This document shows positions 54,861 to 64,000 of a stretch of 64,000 nt of DNA, in pieces. The stretch spans positions 34,522,211-34,586,210 of the forward strand of contig CM057826.1 of the NCBI GenBank assembly GCA_030068075.1, given 5' to 3'. The translations under genes were made by a program, and so were the position numbers. Positions within the stretch are counted from its first letter, which is position 1, and the number at the start of each line of letters is the position of its first letter. The stretch comes from Paguma larvata (lineage: Eukaryota > Chordata > Mammalia > Carnivora > Viverridae). Below the pieces are notes generated by a model. The model searched no databases. It had not been told where the DNA came from and saw nothing but the letters and a program-made list of their open reading frames with translations.

Positions 54861-56365
54861 TCTATAAAAAGAAGAAAAAACAATAAATGTCCTCAGCATT
54901 GCACATGACTCTGAATTATCCAACCTTCTCCTCTATCTCTAGTTTCACATCCTATTATTCTGTAATTCAAACATCTACAGAAACGGATAAAGTTGGCTTA
55001 ATTCATAATACAATCACACGGTAAGATCATTTTAATCTATAAACAGGGATGTGTTTAAGTGCTAATGGATTTTTTACATGCTTCAATTTTAAAGGTCACT
55101 TATTCATCCATTTGTGCCTGTTGGAAGCCAGACACTTCGCCAGGTATGGATGACTCACAAATGATCCAGGTGAGCACAATCCCAGGAACGTTTATTCTCT
55201 TGTAAGATGAGCAGCTCTGCTGTAATTTGGTTTCAGCAAAACAAAGTGAAACAAATCCAACATTAAAATGCACCTAACCCTAGAAAAATTATACATTTTT
55301 CATCTGTTGGAGGAAAAGAACACTAAGTGAAGAGAAAACACAGTGGCGGTAGGCAGACTGGAAGCATGGGACACTATCATGGTGACACGCTGAAGCTTCT
55401 AGAGTGTAGCAGGCAGCCGGGATGTAGCTGCAAACTTGGCATGCCTGCAGGTGAGAGAACCAACAAGGCGCAGAAAGACACAGAGGAAGTAAGTTAGCAA
55501 AAGTAAACACAATTTCTAGTTTTTCCTCAGCCATACTAACCTATATGTATAACTGCCATGTACCAGGTCCAAATTTAATATTAAAATGAAGTATTGCAAT
55601 ATTTCAGTGCATCTATTTTTAAAAGCTTTAATATTTAAATGAAAATTTTAAACTTTTGTACTTATTTTACCCAAGATAATTTTTTAGAACAATTATTTGT
55701 AGAATAGCATTAAAGCTTTTTTCTGAAGTGTTGATAAAATATATACATCCCTTAAAATTATAGGTCTTTTGCAAAAAATAAAAAAATATATATATTTCTC
55801 CAAGGAATGGCAAATGTCCCAGCCTTCAACCGGTGGGAGACTTCAAGAATGTTCTTTAGGAGTCTGACATCAGGCTACTATAAATGCTCTCAGGAGGACC
55901 GGCTGCCCCTCGGGGAAAGGAAGTGGTTCAGCTGCAGTGAAAATGCCTGGAGCACTCAGTCCATGACATCAGTTATATTCGTAAAAACAAGCTCAGGACC
56001 TGGCGACATATCTGTGTTTCAGAAGATTGTAAGCCTTGAATGAGGTGGAGATGCTTATTCATAGCGGTATGTGTTCACTGCAAGGCAGCTCTACTTTCTC
56101 ATACTCAACACAGCGCTAGGAAGAACACTGAAGGAACAAACATCTATAAAAAAAAACCCAAAAACATCCAATTTCTTCAGCTGCGACACTCATCCAAAAG
56201 GGTATTGTCTACCTTGATTTTTTTCTCACAGGTAGTAAGAATGGAAGCCAAAGATCACAGTTATAAAACTCGAGGACTAGTATTCTTCACTCCTTTGAAT
56301 GCTTTCCATTCACTGTGATAAATTTCTCTATCTCTGCAACTAGTTTTTACTTCCAAATACTCTGA

Positions 56366-56391
56366 GTGTGTGTGTGTGTGTGTGTGTGTGT
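56366..56391 (+). repeat. (GT)n microsatellite
   Basis: About thirteen GT units in 'ctgagtgtgtgtg...tgtttctc'. Confidence 0.93.
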
Positions 56392-56513
56392 TTCTCACAT
56401 TATAAAACACCTTTACCTTTGACATCTCTGATTATCTTGAGTAACAGTAAAAATTTTAGTTTACATTTACATTTTGTTGAAACAAATCTAAATTAATTTA
56501 AAATCTGCCAGTT

Positions 56514-56555
56514 AAATCACGTGCGTCCATTTTAAAATCACGTGCGTCCATTTTA
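56514..56555 (+). repeat. 21-bp exact tandem duplication carrying CACGTG
   Basis: The unit starting 'aaatcacgtgcgtcc' is present twice (56514-56534 and 56535-56555) without mismatch. Each copy holds the palindromic E-box CACGTG and a CpG. Confidence 0.95.
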
Positions 56556-57639
56556 CCTAGAGTCAGGGCAAAAAAGTATATATGTCAAAAAGGCGCATTA
56601 ACACATGTTGGCTTAGGTACGTTTTTTAAACTGAAACTTAGTTTGAAAAATAATTTATATGAATAAATTACTTCTCTGAAGTATCGAGATTAAAATGCAC
56701 AAACCTTAATGGTTGTAAATTACTCATCAAAATTTATAAAAATATTGAAAAAATCCTTTTCTTTGAACTTAATAGACAAAGGCTTATCTACTTTGCAATT
56801 CAAGTGAATAATTCATTTTTAACAGAAAACTCATGATCTTTTTGTCACTATGAAAGATTAAAAAACACATGTCTTTCACTGTGACATAATTATAATAATA
56901 TTATAGACTCTGATAACAGAGTTTACTTGATGTCAGTTTACTTCGTGTGATTTAATTCTAAGTCAACATTTGTATACAAAAGATTGCACAATTTTTCATT
57001 TAAAAATAAATTTCTGCCCTTTATTAATAGTTTTTTCTTAATTCACAGCTATTTAATTTACTAAGTAAACTTGTCCTTAAATCTACATCTTTACTGAAAC
57101 TAGGATACAATAAGAGAATGGTTTGTGCGGTATCCCTGTATTCCATTTGGAGGGATTACATATAGAGTGTGTATATTTCCCTACAGACATAAGACAAAAG
57201 CTATAAAGTAGAATATACAGAAACTTTAATTATATTTTTTAGCAAAAATATTTGTGTTTATTCAAGAGAAAAGTACTTTATACTTATATAAAGAGTATAA
57301 GCTGGAAAAATGAACAAAGTAACTTTTTACTACATTTAAAAACATGGAGTTTTGTTCTTTCTAATAGACTTCTTTATTAACAATGTGAAAAGAGGGGCTA
57401 AGCTGTAATAACCATAAACAAATATAATTTTCAAATGACATAAGTATGCACGTAGGACGAGCTCAAAAATAAAAACAGTAACTAGTGCTCACAATGAGTC
57501 ATATTTGTACCACCATTTAATTTTTTAAACTACTTTAAAATCTCATCATTTTATCATTGAAAAAAATAAAAGAGAAAAAAGCTTTAAAGTGGCCACAGTT
57601 GCCTGTGGATTTCCTGACCTTTTTTTCACCTTCTCTACA

Positions 57640-57935
57640 ATTTCATCTACTCCGTTACCAACTTAGGTCTCAGTGCAGCATTAACTTCCTCTAGAAAAGC
57701 TTCCTTGTGCCTCTTGGGATTGTAGTGGAAATCCTCCCTGTGTGTTCCTACAGCACCTTCATGCTTTATTTCAACACTTAGCATGCTCGGGCATAATTGC
57801 CTGTTATTCGTCCTCTTCATTAGAGCATAGACTCCAGTATCTAAGAATCACGGTTTGTTTTTCATTATATTTCTAGTACTTTATTTGTATTTTTAACTTT
57901 ACATAAAGCTTGATAATAGGTATTGAATTAAAGAT
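57640..57935 (+). mobile_element. L2 LINE 3' end
   Basis: Plus-strand L2: 'aacttcctctagaaaagcttccttgtgcc', 'ctacagcaccttcatgctttatttcaacacttagcatg', 'cattagagcatagactccagtatctaagaatcacggtttg', 'aataggtattgaatta'. Confidence 0.6.
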
Positions 57936-58998
57936 AAGAAGAGTTTAAACAAATTTGTAAGATTCTAGATCCAGATAATTTTGCTGCATACCATTCCCAG
58001 GACACATTTATACCACCCTGAGGCATACCTAACTGAACCATTATAAACACATCCGGACATGACATCCAATTTAATTTCAAAATCTGACCACCTAGCAAAT
58101 ACAAGCACTGTGTTAATTATGACACTTTGTATTATTACCATCGCTTCTCAAATCTGTTTCAAACATTCTTTCCAGAAACAGAAGACCGGTATGTTCTACC
58201 ACTTTATGGAGGAGATCTGGGATTCAAGCAAAAGAAAGGGGTGGTAATTAGATGCTTACACCATACCAATATTGCTAAAGGTTATGAGCACAGGCAGTAT
58301 TCACGAAGTGAATCTTGAGGAAAACAATGTCACCAAGTCAAACGGTAATCTAAAGTTGGTCTATGGAAGAGATATGACAAAAACAAACAAACAAACAAAC
58401 AAACTACAGAAAATGTGTTCTGGGAAATAATGTGCAAAAAGCAGGTTTTGTACAAAATATTGAAGGAAAAAAAGGAGAAAAATAGCTTTGAATTTTGCTG
58501 GTAAGAAGGCTAATAAACTTGGTAATAGATGTTTATGAAGCTAGCATAGGAAGTAAACAAAAGAGGGGAGAAGGCTAAATTATTAGAAAAATAGCAATAA
58601 ACTTTTAGTAAACAAATGAAGCTAAAGGAATAACATAATTAATGCGCAAAAATGTATCACAAATATACAAAGGAAACACTAACATCTGAATTATCTAAAG
58701 GTTATAAATATATTTTGCAAAACAAAAAATAAATTTTCTAATAAAAACATAAATAATGTTTATGAAAGGAGTGGTAATTAATGTTAAATAAATAATGTTA
58801 AATCTCTAATACAAATTATAAAGCAACTTTTAAATAGGATACCATTTCTCACTATTAATACTGGTTCTTTTGAAATATATTTTTCTATTGAGGATATGGC
58901 AAAATGGACTCATTCACAATTGGTTTTGATATCAACTGGTACAATGTTTATGTAAAAGATTGATAATGCATCGATATTTCAAAATATTACATATACTT
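57936..58998. other. Unclassified AT-rich intronic DNA
   Basis: Contains an (ACAA)n run near 58379-58402. No gene or named repeat. Confidence 0.45.
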
Positions 58999-59012
58999 TG
59001 AAATAATAAATT

Positions 59013-59220
59013 TTTTTAACGTTTATTTACTTTTGAGAGATATAGAGACAGAGTATGAGCAGGGGAGGGGCAGAGAGAGAGGGAGACACAGAATCCGAAG
59101 CAGGCTCCAGGCTCTGAGCCATCAGCACAGAGCCCGACGCGGGGTTCGAACTCACAGACTGTGAGATCATGACCTGAGCCGGAGTCGGCCGCTTAACCGA
59201 CTGAGCCACCCAGGCGCCCC
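59013..59220 (-). mobile_element. CAN-SINE, close to consensus
   Basis: Reverse-complement copy: 'aacgtttatttacttttgagag', 'gagcccgacgcggggttcgaactcac', 'cggccgcttaaccgactgagccacccaggcgcccc'. Several CpGs are kept and the 14-bp duplication 'tgaaataataaatt' is identical at 58999-59012 and 59221-59234, so it is probably young. Confidence 0.97.
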
Positions 59221-59289
59221 TGAAATAATAAATTAATAACCAAGAAGAAAAGTATGAAAATACTCAAAGCTGTGGTCAAATATGTATAT

Positions 59290-60755
59290 ATGGCTGTTAG
59301 GATACATCAGTGAACAAAACAGATTAATTGTCCACTCTCATGAAGTTTATATTCTAATGATAGAGGGAAGGGGTACACAGACAATTCAGAATACACAAAA
59401 TGAATACATAAATTATGTACTATATTAGTAAGAAGATTATACATTTTATGGCAAAAAAAAAAACAAAAACAGAGAAGAATAGTGTTGTCAGAGAGATTAG
59501 TAAATGCAAATGGCTTGGCTGGAGTGAGTGGAGGGTTGGGCACTGGCAATATAAACTGAAATTATCAGAGTAGGTAGGGGCTTGTTGAGAAAAGGCTTGA
59601 AAGAGGTGGCTGAGTTAGTCTTAATCTTTCTGGAAGAAAAAAAAATCAGCCAATGAATGTTAAGGCCCTAATGTGAATGCATATTTGGCATGTTAAAAAA
59701 AAAAAGTTAGGCGACCAATGTGGCTAGAGCAGAAGGAGTAGAATTTTCCTAGAACATAACATCAAACAAGTAATGTGTGCGTAATGTGTGTGTGTGTGTT
59801 AATTTTCTGGGGCAAAACAAGGACTTCACTGATGTCTAAAAGTTAGCTAATCCAAAAGGTAGAAGGCAGAGGAATGAAAAGGAGAGGGGATCACAGTTGA
59901 AGTTGGGCTATGAGAAAGATGATATCGGTAACTTCAAATAATGAATGGCTTTAGAAGTCTTATTTAGGGGCACCTGGGTGCCTCAGTCGGTTAAATGTCC
60001 GACTTCAGCTCAGGTCATGATCTCACAGTTTGTGAGACAAGCCCCACATTGGGCTTTGTGCTGACAGCTCGGAGCCTGGCGCCTGCTTTGGATTCTGTGT
60101 CTCATTCTCTCTCTGCCCCTCCCCCACTTGTACTCTGTCTCTCAAAAATAAATAAATGTAAAAAACTAAAAAAAATTTTTTTAAATCTTATTTAAGAAAA
60201 TAAGAATGTTATCTTACAAGTTTTAAACAGGAGACTGAAATGACCAGATACGAATTTTTGAACTGGAGAATGATTTGTAAAGGAGAAAAGTAAAGCTAAA
60301 ATGAAACAGATTTCAAACTTTTGTTGAAAGAGCTTGAGCTTGAGATAATGGTAGTCTGAACTAGTGGCAGAAGGGATTAGAAGCAATTTAACAAATAGAA
60401 CTGACAGTACTTGATGATGGACTGGATCCAGACGACAGACAAAGAAAGGGAAAAGGTGACTCCTGTATTTCTAATGGTGCTATTTAGGTGACTGAAAGTA
60501 TCTAACATTCAATATAAAATATAAATATAAAGCAGTTTTCCCAGGAGAAATAATTGAATTTCAGCGTTGTACAATCTGAGATTAAATTGCCCATAGCTTA
60601 CCCCACTGGAAATATTCAAGGCAGCAGGAAATGTGGATACGACATTCAGAAGAGGGATTTGGAAGAGGTAAAGATTTGGAAGGCACTGGGGTATGTGTGG
60701 TCAGGGTCACTGGTAGTCTATAATTCATGGGCAATAAAACCCAATATTTCTGAAT
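59290..60755 (-). mobile_element. L2 LINE, ORF2-to-3'-end remnant
   Basis: Reverse-complement L2. The 3' end is at the left ('catcagtgaacaaaacagattaattgtccactctcatgaagtttatattctaatg'). Further right are 'gaccaatgtggctagagcag', 'ctgacagtacttgatgatggactggatcc' and 'aaaggtgactcctgtatttctaatggtgctattta'. A SINE interrupts it at 59967-60185. Confidence 0.62.
59967..60185 (+). mobile_element. CAN-SINE inserted in L2
   Basis: Full-length copy: 'ggggcacctgggtgcctcagtcggttaaatgtccgacttc', 'gctttgtgctgacagctcggagcctgg', 'aaaaataaataaatg' tail and A/T-rich end. A 9-bp duplication 'tcttattta' lies at 59958-59966 and 60186-60194. Confidence 0.95.
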
Positions 60756-60939
60756 AGACAATTAGACAAAGTCACTCTTCAATGAAGTCTCAGGCTTACA
60801 GACCTGAGATTTGAAAGCCGAAGACACTTTTTTGCAAAGAAAATGGAAACGCCTTCTCTTTGGCTGAGGGAAACTGGAACAAAGATTCATGACTTTGGAA
60901 ATGAAAGAGGCTGGGTTTTCTGCTATCACAAAGATTCCC

Positions 60940-61115
60940 AATGTGTGCAACGCAATTTGCAAGACCCGGTGAAAAACGAAAATGCAAGGCCCCGTAGTCA
61001 AACAGGATTAACAATTTCAAGATGGTGTCAAATCTTTTGACATTAAGCCACGCACAGGGCCCTTCAAAGCCAGAGTCCTATATGACTGCACAAGACACAT
61101 GAACCCAGACTTTCA
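60940..61115 (+). repeat. Possible old interspersed repeat, unnamed
   Basis: 'aaatgcaaggccccgtagtcaaacaggattaacaatttcaagatgg', then 'ttaagccacgcacagggcccttcaaagcc...atatgactgcacaagacac', resembles a dispersed mammalian block with 'gcagggcccc' and 'gcacagggccctt' motifs. I cannot name it. Confidence 0.35.
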
Positions 61116-62410
61116 ACTTCCCACCCACATCTAAAATCCTGACAACCGTTCCTGAAAAATAGACAAGAATGAAGTCTAATAACCATAACTAGGGTTGATA
61201 GTAACATTTACTTTATCATAATTTTCTAGGCTTGCAGTATATAAATTACTTTTTAACGTGTTATATTTTATAATAAAAATTAATAGTTTTTTATTTTTTT
61301 TTAATTTCCACTTCTGTACTTTTAGGGAAAAGTTTAGAATTGAAGTAACATCAATGCGGTAGAGTTAAGTTTATAAACTAAAACTCACTGGTTTACCATA
61401 TTGCTCACGAAGTTGGATTTAGGGTCAGATGATCAAAATGAAAATCTAACAAAAGAGACATTTTCCTTCAGGAAGTACAGCAGTATAATTTTAGTTCTGT
61501 CATCATTTAAATTAGAAATCATTTTATAAAATATTTTGAAAATTATTTAGGGTAAGCTGAAACATGTGACAAGTATCAAATTAAGTTGCAATAGCACAGC
61601 AACAATGGTCTTTAGCCTCTACACATCCTGCTTACAGAACAGGAAAAAATAAAGCAATTTAACTCTGACCTTCCAGACAAAGTTAGAATATCTTCTAAGA
61701 TACAAGCGTATAATTTAAATTATTAACAATTGGCATATTCACTGCGAATGGTAAAATTTAAGGCATTCTAAAATCATCCTTCTCCTTAAAAGCAAATGAA
61801 TTATCATGGAAAATGTGGCCATGTATTTGACTGTTTTTCTCACCACTTTCCCATATTGGGTTGATCAGTATTCTCACAAGTTTTCATTTTCAGAGTCTCT
61901 TTCCTCAGGAGAGAATGCTGTCCTGACCATGTAGAGAAAACCTCTAGCAAGGACACTGAGCTAAGTGAAATCTCTAAAGAAAATTTCCTGCTCACAGTTG
62001 TAACCCCCACTGTGAAAAGGGAAATAGTTTACCATCCATGAAAATACGCATCATTGGAAGCCTAAGATAGAAGTTGCTATAAAAACCCAAAGGCTCAATG
62101 TTTGAAGGAATTTACAGAAATTTATCTTGTTGAATGTAAACAAAGGGTTTATTCATAACAGGAGTTAGATTAATAGCTTATGCTATTAACTTTCTCTTCG
62201 TGATATAGAAAAAAAGAGCAAAAAAAGTGACTCTTGTGAAAAAGCAAGTTTTCCTTGACATATATATTGCGCTCAAATTTCACCTTATTGGTCCCCTGAG
62301 ATCCAACATTCATGAATATATCTGAATTATTTTGAATGTATTTAGAATTTTAATGATACGGCCTGAAGTAGTACATTTCATAGGCAGAGTGAACTTCAAA
62401 TTTTGTATAG
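61116..62410. other. Unclassified AT-rich intronic DNA
   Basis: No gene or named repeat seen. Confidence 0.45.
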
Positions 62411-62414
62411 AGTT

Positions 62415-62620
62415 TTTGGAGTCTGTGAAATCACATGGTTCGATTCATGACTGCCACTTCTTGAGTCAAGAGCGGTAAGTTACTCAACCTCTCCAAGCCT
62501 CTGTCTTGTGACCTATAAAATGAGGGCGAAATACCTTACTTAATAAAATAATGGTGATGAAGAAGTGCACTAATATGTTCATATGCATTTAATGAGTAGT
62601 AGGGATTCTCATTGTTATTA
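62415..62620 (-). mobile_element. MIR SINE remnant
   Basis: Reverse-complement MIR: 'ggttcgattcatgactgccacttcttgag', 'gtaagttactcaacctctccaagcctctgtcttgtgacctataaaatgagggcgaaata', 'tatgcatttaatgagtagtaggg'. Confidence 0.68.
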
Positions 62621-64000
62621 CATTCCATATCTTTAATACACTGAACGGGCGTTTAAATTAATAGAATTAAAACATTAGTGGCTTATTATATTTAATTACT
62701 CTAAAATAATCTTGTTAGGCTAGTCTCCAGGAAATATTAAACAATTCCATATTCATTTTATAGTTTCCAAATAGTCATTAGGGTTTAATAAACTAAACTA
62801 CTTTTCTGATTTTCAAAGGGATGTGTATGTAGTATGTTGTAGTACTTAACTTCTGAAGTCCAATATTAAACTGCTTAAACATTTTACTTCTTTTCTTTGA
62901 ACCTTTCCTAGTTAGGCCCAATGTGTCTGTGTGTTTGTGTATGTGCATGTGTGTGTACACCAATATGTTTACATGTATATATATGAAGTCTTGTACACTC
63001 AAATGTTTCTTAAACATGCTTTTACTTATTATATAAAAGTTTGTAACTAGTATTGAGTTCATAACGTATTATTATCAGTAAATAAGTCATAAGTATCTAA
63101 TTTTAGGATAGAAGGGTAACAACTGAAAGAGGTTTTACTTACTTTTACTTTGAAATAGCCCAAAGAAAATTTAAAATGATGTTCCTATGTATGTTCAATT
63201 TGCACAAATCCAGGCAAAATTATAGTAACGGTAACAGCAACTCTAAGAGGAAGTGGAAGGAGAAGATAAAGAGGGAAAAAAAGGAGAAGAAAGAGAAAGG
63301 GGAGGAGGAAAAGAAAGGAGGAGGAGGAGGGACACCAGCAAACACTGGAGGAAAAAAAGAAAAAAACGATGGCTCCCTAAACATAGTCAGATTCATCTAC
63401 GTATTTTCTAATATATTGATACAAATTAAGAAAATTGAAAAAAAAATGAAATTCATAGTAATATCTAAATAAAAATAATGTAACATCATCTGAAACATGA
63501 ATATTCATCATATCCTGGCAATGCTAGGATTTTCTCTAGCTCCTAACATTTCTTAGTAGATTTTATATTAATCACTCATTTTTCCACAATAACCAGTCAG
63601 ATATGAAAGTAGCCATTCCAGGGAAATTGGAATTTTGAAGCTGTCAGTCTATAGCAGGTAATGTAGAGAATGGTTTCTCATGGCATTCATTAGATCTGGA
63701 AGTGCCATAAGCGGTAATACTATATTTCGTGCTTAAGGTTGGAGGAAATAGTATTAATTTCTCCAACTGAGTCTCATTATTTTTAAACACAAATAATTTA
63801 TGTGTACTGTTTATTGGTCACTTTAACTGATCATTCCCTACTTCATGTTGTATTAAGTAGAATCTTTAAATTAACAACTAAAAAAAAAACATGTAAAGCA
63901 TATGGGCATGATGATCAAATCAGTGGTGAAAAGTTTTGCTTCAACTTCAGTTTCATTACAAAACTTTAGTTTTCTTTCTCTGTTTCCCACAGAAATTGTC
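62621..64000. other. Unclassified AT-rich intronic DNA to the window edge
   Basis: A GT-rich patch lies at 62922-62958 and a polypurine tract at 63244-63366. No gene or named repeat. Confidence 0.45.
63244..63366 (+). repeat. Polypurine (GAA/GGA) tract
   Basis: Nearly all A/G on the plus strand, ending in (GGA)n at about 63315-63331. The Lys/Glu-rich open frame across it reflects composition only. Confidence 0.9.

Larger units (their letters stand above)
54861..57635. other. Unclassified intronic DNA
   Basis: Contains (GT)n at 56366-56391 and a 21-bp tandem duplication at 56514-56555. A less AT-rich piece at about 55805-56320 has several short open frames but no recognisable coding content. 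Confidence 0.4.

Noticed and set aside
63176..63472. Lys/Glu-rich open frame
   Set aside because: It is caused by the polypurine tract.

Overview
The window is vertebrate nuclear DNA: AT-rich, dominated by interspersed repeats, with no operon-like layout and no long reading frame. About nineteen tRNA-derived SINEs carry the feline CAN-SINE consensus (head 'gcctgggtggctcagtcggt', box B-like 'ggttcgagcccc', a TC-rich stretch and an (A/T)-rich AATAAA tail). Carnivore-type L1 3' ends are also present. Together these point to a carnivore, almost certainly a felid. The species cannot be read from the sequence alone.

The only protein-coding sequence I can support is one 162-bp exon on the minus strand at 35267-35428. 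It encodes 54 residues of the HCN1 pacemaker channel (end of the S4-S5 linker, S5 and the start of the pore turret), flanked by an AG acceptor and a GTAAGT donor. It corresponds to exon 3 of HCN1 (human residues 284-337). The rest of the window is therefore intron: 35429-64000 is part of intron 2 (upstream in the transcript) and 1-35266 is part of intron 3. No other HCN1 exon was found, which fits the very long introns of this gene.

Layout. 1-1.9 kb is an L1 with an inverted 5' part and a nested SINE. 2.1-8.7 kb holds SINEs and an L1 3' end. 8.9-18.9 kb holds MIRs, a MaLR LTR (15.9 kb), two copies of an unnamed old repeat, and L2. 22.7-23.3 kb is a well-preserved solo LTR of class I ERV type with a 5-bp target duplication. 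23.3-25.9 kb is a SINE cluster that includes a SINE/L1/SINE mosaic. 26-35 kb is quiet apart from one SINE, L2 and MIR. The HCN1 exon follows. 39-43 kb has three SINEs, two of them in inverted orientation. 47-54 kb carries long + strand L2 remnants, a 170-bp purine tract, a (GT)n array, two SINEs and a second MaLR LTR. 57-62.6 kb has L2 remnants, two SINEs and a MIR.

I see no sign of a new multi-gene system. The points most worth a second look are the inverted SINE pair bracketing exon 3 (a possible circular-RNA arrangement), the promoter-bearing solo LTR antisense to HCN1, the SINE/L1 mosaic, and several exact short tandem duplications, one of which doubles a CACGTG E-box.
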